Assembly (NCBI RefSeq): GCF_947507565.1
Contig: NC_089177.1
Coordinates: forward strand, 3,782,001 to 3,846,000
Source of the DNA: Oscarella lobularis
Taxonomy: Eukaryota; Porifera; Homoscleromorpha; Homosclerophorida; Oscarellidae
DNA: 64,000 nt
Direction: 5' to 3'
Shown: piece by piece, positions 1-15,100 of the stretch
How positions within the stretch are numbered: position 1 is the first letter of the stretch
Layout: each line of letters starts with the position of its first letter
Translations under genes and position numbers: made by a program
The notes under the pieces: model-generated
Databases searched by the model: none
Told to the model about the DNA's origin: nothing
What the model saw: only the letters and a program-made list of their open reading frames with translations

Positions 1-747
1 AACTTGCGCTGGTGGGTCCCAATACTGCACCATTCCTATGTGAGGATTTAGAGTCGTAAACGGGTAGGCGGCTACTTTAGGTTTTGCGTTAGATATAGCT
101 CTTAGAAGAGTTGACTTTCCTGCATTGGGAAACCCGACTAGTCCAATATCAGCAATGGTTTTCAATTCCAATTCTAAGACCTTTTCATCCCCAAGGCTAC
201 CAGGGGTAAAGAATCTTGGTGCCCTGTTTTTGTTACTCAAATAGCTTGCGTTTCCTCGGCCTCCTCTACCCCCTCTTACAACGCAATACATTTCTTTATT
301 TGAATCCATATCACTCAAGAAGCATCCATTGTCTTTTACCACGGTGCCCACTGGGACGGTCAGTATAAAATCTTTTCCATCTCTTCCGTGACAATTTGAA
401 CCCTTTCCCCTCTCTCCATTTTCTCCTTTATATTGGGGCTGCTTGAGACTGCTAAGATCTCTCGTGTTCCCACAGGCCTTTAGCCAAATTGCACCTCCGC
501 TGCCGCCGTTTCCGCCATCTGGTCCGCCACGTGGCACATGGGCTTCCCGCCGAAAGCTCGAACATCCGTCCCCTCCTCGACCTCCAATAAAGCGAACGCG
601 TTTCCAATCAATAAACTTCTGACTCTAAAGCAACGAATAGTTATTGCAGGCTGCAAAGTGCAGGTCAAACCTCGGACACAGTCGAGAGGAAACGGACCAA
701 AGTCCGCATTTGTAGATCTTAGCGCGCGCGCTGGGCAACTGCCACAT
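1..747 (-). CDS. MTG2: Mitochondrial ribosome-associated GTPase 2 (Obg family), 5' part
   Basis: Obg-type GTPase that in other animals acts in mitochondrial large ribosomal subunit assembly. Exon 1 (747..671) starts at the ATG at 747..745 and encodes a basic, hydroxylated leader typical of a mitochondrial presequence. A 48-base intron (670..623) follows, and exon 2 runs from 622 off the left edge. Exon 2 shows the glycine-rich Obg fold ([17 protein letters not shown] and GGPDGGNGG) and then the G1 P-loop GFPNAGKST near 140..115, followed by a YPFTTL switch I segment. These segments match the MTG2/GTPBP5 branch better than GTPBP10. The rest of the G domain and the C terminus lie outside the window. 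The start lies 17 bases from the divergent FOXRED2 start. Confidence 0.85.
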
Positions 748-764
748 CACGTTAGCTCGTCAAA
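748..764. promoter_or_regulatory. Ultra-short divergent interval MTG2/FOXRED2
   Basis: Only 17 bases separate the two divergent start codons. Core promoter elements for each gene must therefore lie in the other gene's 5' coding region, or transcription starts inside the coding sequence and the leaders are very short. No TATA or CCAAT box fits here. The GC-rich run just left of it (721..733, alternating GC) could be part of a CpG-type bidirectional promoter. This is inferred from position only. Confidence 0.4.
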
Positions 765-3049
765 ATGTTCTACGTCGTCCTTCTTCTCATCGCTGTCGCT
801 GGTTTCGCAGCGACCGTGCCACCGCGAACGCACCACAAGTACTGCGTAATCGGCGCCGGTCCAGCGGGCCTCCAAATTGGCTATTTTCTCGAGCGAGCAA
901 AGCGTGACTATGTCGTCTTCGAACGTGCCAACCAATCAGCTTCCTTCTACGTCAAATATCCGCGCCATCGGCGCATCATATCCATCAACAAGCGCTTCAC
1001 GGGCAAAACGAACGCCGAATTCAACTTGCGCCACGATTGGAACAGTCTAATCAGCGACAACGCCTCTCTTCTCGTCAAACATTACTCCCCCGACTTTTTT
1101 CCACACGCCGACGATCTCTTGCGCTACTTCAACGACTACGCGACGCATTTGAACATCAACGTTCAATACAACACGAACATCGGGAATATAACAAAAGACG
1201 GATCGACATTCGGTTTCCCCTCCGACGATCCGGAAACGGAAGGGCTTTTTTTTATGAATGATACGAATACCGGAAGTGTATACACGTGCCAAGTCCTCGT
1301 CGTCGCTACGGGAATATGGGTTCCAAAGCGACCGTCAAAGTTTCCCGGAATTGAACATTTGGAGTATTATGATTCGATGTCGTTGAATCAGAGCGAGTAC
1401 GAAGGACAGTCCGTGCTGATATTGGGTCGCGGCAATTCGGCGTTCGAGACGGCGGATCACATTGGTGGACACACCGCTCTCATACACATGCTGTCGCGAT
1501 CGCGCGTGAGGCTCTCGTGGTCGACGCACTACGTCGGCGACCTGCGTGCACTGAATAATCAGATATTGGATACGTATCAGTTGAAGTCGTTGGATGCTTT
1601 GCTTGAAGCTGATGTCGAGCAAATGGCTATTGAACCGTCTGATGATGGACGGCTTTTTATTACACCTCGATCGGATATGCCAGGTATGGGGTAACCATAG
1701 TAGCGAGGAGCGGCACACTCTATTATAGATATTTGCAGATGATGAGGATTGGAGTGAGTTGGGCGAAGGGGACGACGATGATATTGATTATGACGATGAA
1801 GACGCGGATGAGAGAGCTAGACATGAAAACGAGGTTCTTTCGCCTGACGACGGTCCGCCTGACGACGGTCCACCTGACGACTTCAATTTTGACAATTTTG
1901 CCATGCGCGAGCCATACGATCGCGTCATCGCCTGTTTGGGTTTCGGGTTCGATTGGTCGCCATTTCGCGACGACGTCAAACCGCAAAAGGGAATTGGACG
2001 CAAAGCAAAGTATCCAGCCATACGAGGCACGTATGAGTCAACTACGGTGGATAGTATGTACTTTGCCGGCACAAATACACACTCAAGAGACTTGAGGAAG
2101 TCGTCTGGCGGCTTTATACACGGTTTTAGGTACACAGGTAAAAAAGTATTTTGTATTAATTAGAAACTGCGTATTACTTGAACTTCTTTCAGCTCGGGCT
2201 TTGCATTATTTGCTTGAGTGGCGTTACGAACGCAATCCGTGGCCGTCGCGTTCCGTTCCTTACGTCGATCTTCTTGATTTCGTGCTCAAGCGTACGAATG
2301 AAATGTCGGTAGGTGGAATAAAATAGTTGATCACGTCATTTGTTCGTCATCTAATTTTTTTGCGCTTTAGGGTCCCTATCAAATGTTTGGGTTTCTGGTC
2401 GACGTGATTCTCTTGCCGGAGGATTCAAACTCAGCTATTTATCTTGAAGAAGTGCCTATCGATGTCCTGGCTCAGTTTGAAAATTATACCGGCCACTCCA
2501 ATCAGCGTTACATTGTTGTCAATCTCCAGTACGGAGAGGACTTCTCTGGGCCCGGTAACGACGTTTTTCGCGAGGATAGAGCTACGGGAGAACCAGCGGA
2601 CGCGCACAACAGCAACTTTCTCCATCCGGTGCTCTTCTACTACGATGCGCCTATGGAGAGTAAGTTTTCTTAGAAGAAAACATCTTATGCTTTAGTTTTC
2701 CCTTAGAAATGGCTTCTGCTCGTTTGCCCAAACCCGTCAAGATTCATCACATGGTGGAGGATTTTCTTACGTTGTGGTATGTAAGGAAGAAGTCCTTATT
2801 TAGAAATTGAAATGTTGGGTTTTTCATAGGAATGCTCCCGTGTCTCACATTTTGCCTCTTCGTCGTTTCTTCGAAGACATCCTCGGTCAAGATCTGAGAA
2901 ACTATTTCGCCGACTCCTGCTTCATGGCCGCTCTGACCCACACGAACCTTCCACCCAAATGTGCCGACTACATGAATGGTCAGGGTTTTGTCGCTGGCGA
3001 AGAGCTGACCAAAGCCGCAGCACACGTGGGCGCTCAAGTCGTACTCTAA
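765..3049 (+). CDS. FOXRED2: FAD-dependent oxidoreductase domain protein 2 (ER flavoprotein)
   Basis: Secreted-pathway flavoprotein; the mammalian family member works in the ER lumen with ER-associated degradation factors. Derived exons: 765..1683, 1739..2137, 2193..2308, 2371..2659, 2707..2776, 2830..3049. The protein opens with a signal peptide (about residues 1-16), then the FAD-binding GAGPAG motif (about residue 29) and a second dinucleotide motif, ILGRGNSAFETADH (about residue 220). Exon 2 encodes a strongly acidic linker with a DDGPP repeat and then a FGFDWSPF segment. The C-terminal part has the family's HILPLRRFFEDILGQDLRNY segment. The protein ends in GAQVVL without a KDEL-like ER retrieval signal, unlike what I recall for the human protein. 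Confidence in family is high; exon junctions keep frame throughout. Confidence 0.88.
1846..1881 (+). repeat. 15-base tandem repeat coding DDGPP in FOXRED2
   Basis: Two full copies plus a partial copy of a 15-base unit (gacgacggtccgcct-like) lie in exon 2 of FOXRED2. They add in-frame DDGPP units to the acidic linker. The copies differ by one base, so the repeat is either recent or kept similar by replication slippage. Confidence 0.8.
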
Positions 3050-3322
3050 AACCAGGTTCTTTGAATTGTATTGTGTCTCTTCTGTCAATGCGATAGATAT
3101 TAGCTCGTTTGCTCATGCTTCGCACGGGCTCCGTCTAAGCGTCTGTTAGAGCAAATTTTAAGTATAAACGTTTAGATTTTATTCCACCGGCGGAAACAAT
3201 GCACGTGCTCAGGCCAAGGTATCCGGTTTAGCGTGCGATTGGGAACTTCGGTGCATGCGCTGCTCCACAGAACAAGAGCATGGCTGACAAAACGGAGACG
3301 ATTAGCAAGAGGTCGTATTGAA
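3050..3322 (+). other. Intergenic: FOXRED2 3' UTR and KARS1 5' leader
   Basis: No convincing extra gene. An open frame in phase with KARS1 begins with an ATG at 3233 and would add 30 basic residues. The ATG at 3323 gives a better presequence, so the upstream ATG is an alternative start rather than the preferred one. No clear AATAAA signal is visible for FOXRED2. Confidence 0.5.
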
Positions 3323-5848
<2,526 letters not shown>

Positions 5849-6157
5849 GTTGTGTGCGCTCGCGACTAGAGGGGGTGTGACTAAAAAATAGATTTCATTT
5901 GTGGACGTTAATTAATTGCGATCGACCAGACGTCTGTTCCCTCCCGGACGTCCGCCACTCGGCGTCGACAGCTCACGTGTTTTAGCGGTCAAAGCCATAA
6001 TAAAGTTCCCGTCTACTGAAGAAGTGGACAAAGCGATTCTCGTCTCGAACGTCTTCGACGCTCGCCCTGCTATGATACACGAAGCCGAGTAAGAATACTA
6101 CATTCGTTGTACGTGTGCGCAACCTAGCGCTTCGTTTTCCTAGCGGATAACAACGCG
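5849..6157 (+). promoter_or_regulatory. Cadherin 5' region with a probable leader intron
   Basis: This interval separates the KARS1 stop from the cadherin start. A good donor (ga|gtaagaa, 6089) and acceptor (ttttcctag ending 6143) define a likely 55-base leader intron. After splicing, the ATG at 6072 would head a seven-codon upstream open reading frame (MIHEADG) ending just before the cadherin ATG. That could lower translation. A tandem acgtc-rich stretch (5925..5975) resembles CRE-like half sites. No TATA box seen. Confidence 0.4.
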
Positions 6158-9100
6158 ATGATTCCTACCGCGCGTTATTTTCTGATCTTCGGCGCTCTCG
6201 TCGCCGTAACCGTCGCCTTTCGCACAGCGCGCGTACCAGAAAACATAGCGAACGCGTTCGTCGCCAACGTGAGCAGTTCGCCGATAAGAGAAGACGAGCA
6301 TTACGCCCTCGACGCCAACGATGAAAGAATAGCAACGCGCTTCGTCATCGATTCTCGCACGGGCGTCATTCGAACGCGAATCGCTCTCGATTTCGACTCG
6401 CCACGCGGTAACGTCTACGACATTTTCATCGTTATCGTACGATCGGGTCGCGTGCAACGCGCTGCGGTTCCGATACGCGTCTTTATCGTCGATGCGAACG
6501 ATAATCGCCCCGTTTTCCCACGTTTTGAACCGTTCCGAGGGTCGATTGACGAGAATGCGTCGTCAGGCACGCGAGTGATGTCATTCTACACCTTTGATGT
6601 CGATACCGTGGGATCGGTTTCGTTTGGATGTCTATCCCCCCACTCCGGGGTCTTCGACGTTGGATCGATGACGTCGGCAATTGGTCGATTCACTATTGGT
6701 GAAATTATTCTCGTTGGCGTTCTCGATCGCGAAAGGCAGAGTGTCTATCGTTTCAATATCGAAGCTTGCGACGGTGTTCACACTTCTCGTATTGATGTCG
6801 TTATCGATATTGGAGATGTTAATGATAATTCGCCGGTTTTCAGTCATGATCGGTATTCTGCGTTTGTTTCGGAGATGATTGCTCCTGGTACGTCGATTGG
6901 TCAAGTGTCTGCTCTCGATCTCGACGAAGGTCTCAATTCGGAGATTGAATATCGTCTCAGTGTGGCTACTAACTTTTCTGTGGATCCTTACACGGGAGTC
7001 GTCACGGTTGACGATCGTCTCGTTGGATTCGGTGGTACGACGATTGGCCTTCGAGTGTGGGCCTACGATCGAGGACTAATTCCGAGAAACGCGTCGGCCT
7101 ATTTTGACGTACACGTCGTCGAAACGAACAAGCAGGCGCCAGCGATTAGCTTTAGCTTGGTTAATCAAGGATTTGTTCGCGAGGATGTTTCAGTTGGTGT
7201 CGTAGTTGCTCACGTGAGTGTGACAGATAGTGGAGTGGTGGACGTGAAAGTACTTTGGCAAGGGAAAGAGCAGGGGCCATTTGATCTCGAGCGAACGGAC
7301 GGTGGATCGTTTGCACTAAGAACTGTTCGGATGCTAGACCGAGAAACAGTGAGCGAATACGAGTTGGTTATTGAGGCTACAGATCGTGGAATTCCATCGT
7401 TGAGTGCCGGTGTAGTAGTCGTCATTCGAGTACTGGATTTGAATGACAATAAGCCGCGGTTTCTCCGGTCTCCACGCAACGTTTATATTGACGAAGATCT
7501 TCTAATTGGTACTTTAGTTGCTAAGATGGATGCCACTGACGCGGATGAGGGTACCAATGCTCAGCTTAGATACTCGATTTCTGCCGGAAATTTCTTTAAT
7601 TCGTTCACTATTGATCGGGATACCGGTTTGATAACTACTGCCAAGTCTTTGGATGCAGGCCAGGAGGCAAATTATCTATTGACTGTAGTAGCGACTGACA
7701 GAGGGGCTACAGCACTTAGCAGTTCGACACAAGTTATCCTTCACGTGCGAGACGAAAACAATAACAGTCCCCGTTTTTTACAGAAGGTTGGCTACACGGC
7801 AGACGTTCGTGAGAATCAGCCACCTGGGACGAGCGTTCTTCGACTGACGGCAATTGATGGTGATCTCGGTATGAATGGGAGAATTTCTTTTGATCTCATT
7901 TTTGACAATTTGAAGCAACTGGGGCCTTTTACAGTCAATGTGACTAGTGGAGAAATCTTTACTACGACTTCACTGGACTATGAAGAGGTCAAGTTCTATG
8001 TTTTCACGGCGAGAGCGACAGATTCTGGATTGCCATACAGTCGTTTTGGTGAAATCCTCGTCAGAGTGAACGTCATCAATGAAAATGACAATGCACCTAG
8101 GTTTAGTCGGCCCGAGTACAGTCCACTGATACCAATTCGTGCGACCATTGACTCAACAGTGACTCAAGTGAAAGCAATAGATGAAGATGGAAATAAAGTT
8201 TCCTATTCTTTGGTCAGCGGAGACACGTCGTATTTCAACATTGATCCTAATGGCGTCATTACAATTAAACGTTCGCTGTTGTCTAATTCCTATTCTATCG
8301 GTATCAACGCCACCGATGGAAGTCACGTCGTTTCTACTCAAGTTAAGATCAACGCATACGACTCTTCAGTTCGTGCGCCTATTTTTAATCCCAGTACCCA
8401 CACGTTTGTTGTGAGGGAGGACGCTACTCGTGGCTACACGGTGGGCCAAGTATCGGCATCAAGCCAGGACGGTTTTCCTGTCGTTTATGATATTGCAGAC
8501 GGGAATACCAATAAGACATTCTCTCTCAATCAGGCAGGCTTCATTGAACTCAATGGTTCAATTGATTATGAAACCGTCAAGGTGTACGTATTAACCGTCA
8601 CTGCAACTGATACTTCCAAGTCAATACAACGAACAGGAGTTGCTCGAGTTCTTATTAACATCACCAACGTCAATGACAATTCTCCGGTGATTTCGTCCAG
8701 CACTCCAACCCACGTTTCCATTCCTCAAAACGTCAGTGCTGGCGTTGAGATATTGACAGTCACGGCTTTCGATGCCGACAACGACCCACTCGAGTTCACA
8801 CTCAAAGACCCAACAAACACGTTTGCTTTGACCGATCGACGTCACGGAATTGTTCGCCTTACGCGAGATTTTCTCGATGTAGAACCGACTCCGTCTTTCA
8901 GCGGACTATCCGTTAACGTGAGCGACGCTCGGCATTCGACTACGTTGCTTTTTTCTGTTGAAATTACGGACGTCAACAACCATGCTCCCGTTTTCGCTAT
9001 TCTTCCTGCGGCCAATGTAAGTGAGAATGCCCCCATTGGACATCTCGTGACAGTGGCAACTGCCCATGATGCTGATTCAGGTTACAATGCTCTAGTGCGG

Positions 9101-12100
9101 TATAGCGTTGAGGGTGCGAGTTCGTTTACGATCGATCCCGTCACTGGTCGCGTGACAGTGAATTCCGGACTTGATTTTGAAAAACAGTCTCGGTACAATG
9201 TGACAATAATTGCTGGAGACTTGGGTCATCCACAGAACTTTGCATCCACACAATTGATAATCGACGTTATGAACGTCAATGATTTATCACCGGTTTTTAT
9301 CCGATTGAACTCTTTCTTAAATGTTTCTGAAGATGTTCAAATCGGGACGGCTATTCTGACGCTGAGTGCTATGGATCCGGATGGTTGCTCTCTCGTGACA
9401 TACCAACTCGGTAGTGACGTCAACGGAATATTTGTAGTCGAAGAAATTAGTGGAACTGTACGAGTCGGCAAAGCGCTAGACAGAGAAAAGACGCCTCAGC
9501 TTCAGTTCGTAGTCGAAGCAGTAGACTGTGGTCCTCATCCAATGACCTCGAGAGCATCGATTCACGTTCAACTACTCGACGTCAATGACGAGCCGCCCAC
9601 GTTTGCCGTTCGTCAATACGGTCTTGACGTGAAGGCGAACTTTCCCGTTGGGGCGAAAGCAATGACTGTATATGCTGAAGATCTGGATGAGGGGCCTAAT
9701 GGGACGGTGACCTACTCGTTGATCAGTGGAAATGCGTCCACGTGGCGCGTTGATGCTCTGACTGGATCTATTACGTTGCTCGGCTCTCTTTGCGCTGGAA
9801 CGTCGTACGTTCTACAGATTGTGGCTTCAGATGTGGTCGCTCCGTTTCAATCTGCCGAAGTTAACGTGACTATCAGAGTGACGAGGGATAATCGCAATTA
9901 TCATCGTCCTACGTTCTCCAAGTCGCTTTTGTTTTCTTACGTTCAGGAGTCTGTGAATCCCGCTTTCATCGAGTCTTTGCCCGCGACGGATGAAGATCAA
10001 GGAAGAGACGGTCAGCTGACGTATTACCTGAGCGACGGCACAGGTTTAGGCCTATTCGACCTAAATTCCACAACGGGCGATTTGAGCGCGCGGGCAAGTC
10101 TGGACAGAGAGACCCAGTCCTGGTACAGTCTATCTGTCACGGCACAGGATGACGGGCTTGTTCCGTATTCATCTCAAATGGACGTGGTTATCATCGTAGT
10201 GGATATGAATGACAATCGACCCATTCTTAGCGAGGTCTACACAGAAGGATTCGTTCCTCGATGCGCAACTGGTAGTGACTTTGTTGCAGCGGTAACGGCT
10301 TTCGACCCAGACAATGGCACTTCCGGAGAAATTCAATACGAGACTGACCATCCAGACTTTGATATTGACAGCAGTTTTGGAATCATATCAACAAAACCAG
10401 GCATCATTTACGACGCTTCTTATTATGATTTGATTGTGACTGTAAAAGACGAGGGAATACCTTCGTTGGAATCTACCGCCTTCGTTCGAATTCAAACTGT
10501 TGATTGTCCTGCAGATCTTCCGCCTCGTTTTCTTGGACTTCCCTATCAAACCAAAGTATTGGAAAATAGACCGTATCACTACGTGTATCAGGTTCTCGCC
10601 GTCGATCAGAACGAAGTCGGTGCTGTCTATTACGCTTTGAGATCTGATTCAGACAGTGAGCGATTTGTCATCAATTCTACAACAGGAGTGATATCTTGCC
10701 AATCGTTGGACTATGAGAGTCAGCACATATACGAGATTGGCGTTATTGCGTCTGTTGGATCTAGAACAGCAGTGACTAATCTTACAGTTGAAGTCATAGA
10801 CGTGTACCGCGAAAGACCGGTATTCTCAAATCAATCGTACTCTGTTACAATCCCAGAAAATTTCAAAGATAATTTGGCCATTATCGGAATATCAGCTCGG
10901 GGATACCTGCCCTTATCATATAGTTTAGTTCTACTCGAGCCAGCGGCTGCAAGACTTTTTCGAATAGACCTGTCAACAGGCATTGTGACCAAAGTTGGAA
11001 ATCTTGACTTCGAGACGAGAAGCCAGTACGTTTTATACGTTCAGGCGAAGTACAACGGAAGTCATTTGTTTAGCATAACGTCAGTGACGGTGATGCTGAG
11101 CGACGTGGATGACAACCTACCTGTTTTTGACAGGTCTCCGTATAGTGTCATGCTGAAAAGTCCCCTGCAGTTGAATGAATCTGTTGTGACTGTCTACGCC
11201 GCTGACGCTGATTCCGGTACAAATGCGGCTGTTGAATACAAAATGTCTTCTGATTACTTCAGTATTAATCAGCTCACAGGAGAAGTGACGCTGGTTAAGA
11301 TTTTCGCCGGCAATTTCGTCGGTGTGCAAGTAACAGCGGAAAATCCATACAATCGCTCTCAAAATGTAACCGGTTTAATTCAAGTATCGCTGTTAAGTTC
11401 AGGGATGTCTCCACCGAGTTTTGGCTTCCCCAAAGTGGTGGTCGTCAGTATCAATGAAACGATGCCTCTTTTGACACCAATTCCTGGCTCGAGAAAGGTG
11501 AAGTCCGGCAGTCGTCTAGTTTATTCGATAGTGGGTGGAAATACGGACAGTATCTTCTCGGTGAATTTAGCAGGCGAGGTGCTCGTGGCAAAGTTGCTGA
11601 AAGTACGTCAATTTCACCTCGTTGTCAGGGCCTCAGCATCTACGCTGACTGATGATATAACGTATATTATCAATGTTTTGCCAGTCCGAAACCGTCGGCC
11701 TATTTTTGCTCTCCAATCACCCATGCAAATCGATGTCGATGAGGACAGCCCACCTGGCACCTTCGTAGCTCTAGTCAAAGCTTATAATGACGAGGACGGT
11801 GATATTACGTATTCAGTGCAGGGAGACGCGGCTCGACTTCGGATTGATTCAGTTTCAGGACTCGTCACGGTTGGGCAGAAGACGGTTGATTACGAAACGT
11901 CAGCGTTCTACTCATTAGCAATTGTTGCTACTGCCAGTGGTACACCGCCCATAAGCAGTGCACTGGTAGTAAACGTAACAGTTCTAGATTTGGATGACCC
12001 AGCCCCGAAATTTGCGGTATCACCGCTTGCTGTGACGCTGAATGAGAATATAGGCGTAGGATCGTACGTTGCAACGGTTGCTGCTACTGATCCTCTCGGT

Positions 12101-15100
12101 TCTCTCATACGTTATTCTTCTGCCAGCCATTTGTTTCGTGTTGACCCTCTCACCGGTTCTGTGTCTGTTTCCGGGCAACTTGACAGGGATGGACGTTCTT
12201 CTGATAACGTCGTCATAACGGCATCGAATGGCCTGGTAACAGCAGACACGGACCTTCTAGTGACATTGAAAGACATCAATGATAATAGCCCAAGATTCAA
12301 CCAAAGTCGATACATAGTCAACGTATCAGAAAGCACTTTACCTGGGCAACTTCTGCTTACCGTTGACGCTTTTGACCCAGACGAAGGAAAGAATGGGACC
12401 GTTCAGTACTTTCTAAAGGCAACGATGAATCCAAACAGCTTGTCTCTGTTCGACGTATTCCTGAACGGGTCCGTTATTCTAAAATCGTCGTTGAACAGAG
12501 AAATCAGGCAATACTATCACCTCGTTATCGAAGCTGCGGACAGCGGATCTCCACCGCGAAAAAATTACACTCAAGTCGACATCAATATTTTGGACGACAA
12601 CGATCACGCTCCGGTTTTTAGCTCGCCAAATTATCAGGTGAGTATAAGCGAAGATGAAAGGGAGAAAGCAGACGTAATTACAGTCCGAGCAACGGACAAA
12701 GACATTGGATCGAATGGACAAATAACATACAGTATTCAGACGGGCAACGTGAACGGTGCATTTAACATTGACTCGTCTTTGGGAACTATCGTCCTAGCCC
12801 GGTCTTTGGACTACGAGTCGTTGAATATTTACGTGCTGGACGTACTGGCTACTGATCACGGAAGTCCTTCTCTCACTGGCTCCTGTACGGTGCAGGTTAA
12901 TGTGCTAGATGCGTTGGACACTCGCCCGGAGTTTACCCAACGTATTTATCAAGTGAATATGCGCGAGACTGATGTGATTGGTACTTTCGTCGTCAGCGCG
13001 AGAGTTTCTAGCGTCTACAGAGTCACGTATACGTCAGCGTCAGCTAATGTTTCTGTTGACGCGGACAGAGGAATAGTTCTTACAACGACTGCTATTGACT
13101 ACGAAAAAGACTCGTCGTTGTCCTTTGAAGTACAAGCCACAGACGGTTACCACCAAACCGGCACCGCTCAAGTTATCGTTTCTCTCATCGACGTCAACGA
13201 CAACATGCCCACGTTTGAGAGAGAGTTCTATGTGGTGAGGGTGCCTGATGATGCAGCTATCGGCGCGGAACTGCTCTCGGTTGTCGCCCATGATCAAGAT
13301 TCGGGCTCAAATGGGGAAGTGAGATACTACTTTGCTGATGATGGAGCTGTTCAAATATTAAGTGTCGATTCTGTCAGCGGTCAGATAACTCTTGGGACAT
13401 CGTTGAAGAATTTACGCGGGCGCGTCGTGCGGTTTGGGGTCCAAGCGAAAGATTTAGGTAACCCGTCTTTGACTGCGAATCATCCTGTCTTCGTTGAAAT
13501 TCACGTCGTCGAACCGCATTATCCAAAGTTTACGAATGGCTCTTATTCCGCTCAGATCGTAGCTCCTGCTGATGTCAGCGTCATTCAAGTCCACGCGGTA
13601 AACGAAGATGTAAATGGAACTCTGCACTACTCTATACGATCAGGAAATGAAAGGGGAAATTTTGGAATTAATTTTACCAGCGGGGAGATCACAGTCGTCA
13701 AGCCCACTGGCATGAGCGAATTCTACAATCTTGTCATCGAAGTCAACGACAGATTTCATTCAGATTTTACAAACGTTTTCATAAACGTGACGTCGCTTTT
13801 CGAATTCGAGCAACAAGCAATTAACGTGTCAGTAAGCGAAGATACGCGTCCTGGAACTATTTTGCTCAGACCCCGACTATTGACGACACACGAGGACTTA
13901 GTTTTCAGAATCAAGCCTCTCTTCACTGAATTTGACGTAACGAAAGAAGGAAATCTAATTGTCGGATTCTCTCTCGATAGAGAGTTCAAGCCTTCCTACG
14001 ATTTAATCATCGAAGCGGTGTATCTTGCTGAACCGATCGAAATAGCGGAAATTGCCGTGCGCGTCAACGTCATCGACGTCAACGATAATTCCCCTTCGTT
14101 CCTAGGACCTCAACCTTTCCGCGGCTATTTTGAAGAGAACCTTTCCTCTCATTCAACTGTATACACTATGTTTGCCAATGATCCGGATGAAGAAGAAATT
14201 CTCACCTTCCGTCTCATCGGTTCCTCGACTGCGACAACGTTTCCTTTTCAAATCACCAGCGACGGCGACATCTATTTGACGCGGCAGGCTGATTCCAATT
14301 TATTGCCATCATACAACGTTACAGTTGAGGTCACAGACTCTGGAGGACGTTCAGCAGTTGCAGTCGTGACTCTAATCAAAGCTTCAGAAAACGCTCATCA
14401 GCTTGGGCCCGTGTTTGAACACGCAGCCTATTTTTTCAACGTGTCTGAGAGTGAAGCTGTTGGTACTCCGATTGGCGTCGTTCGCGGCTATTCTGGACTA
14501 TTGAGCTATTCTGTGGTTGCAGGCAACAAAGGCGGAGCGTTTAAAGTTGACGGGCGGGGACTCCTTTCTGTTGCGAATCGGCTCAACTACGAAGCAATTC
14601 AGCTTTACGTTTTGACTATTCGACTTTCTGGTATCGGTTTCAGTCAAGTCAATGTGACGATTCACGTTCTAGATGCCAATGAGTACGCTCCCAGATTATT
14701 GGCTGGAAACTATTTGTCCTTTTCTGTCAGAGAAAACGAAACGTTAGGGAGTTCGCTTTATCTGGTTGCCGTCGTTGACGAAGATGGCATAAATAGAGGA
14801 CAGAAATTTTACGTGGAAGACAAGTACAATGGGACTTTTGCTATTGGCCTTCTTTCCGGAGAAATCACCCTGCAAAAGCAGCTGGATTACGAAAGCCAAA
14901 AGAAGTACGCATTTGACGTCATAGTTCGAGATGCGGGAGAACCTATTTTATACAGCGTAATTCGCTGCACCGTTTTGGTGATCAACGTCAATGACGTCGT
15001 ACCTCGCTTTGTGGGCACGTACGAATTCTTTCTATTAAGTCCAGTGAAGACTGGAACAGTCATAGGCCAACTACTTGCTATTGACGAAGACGATCTAAGT

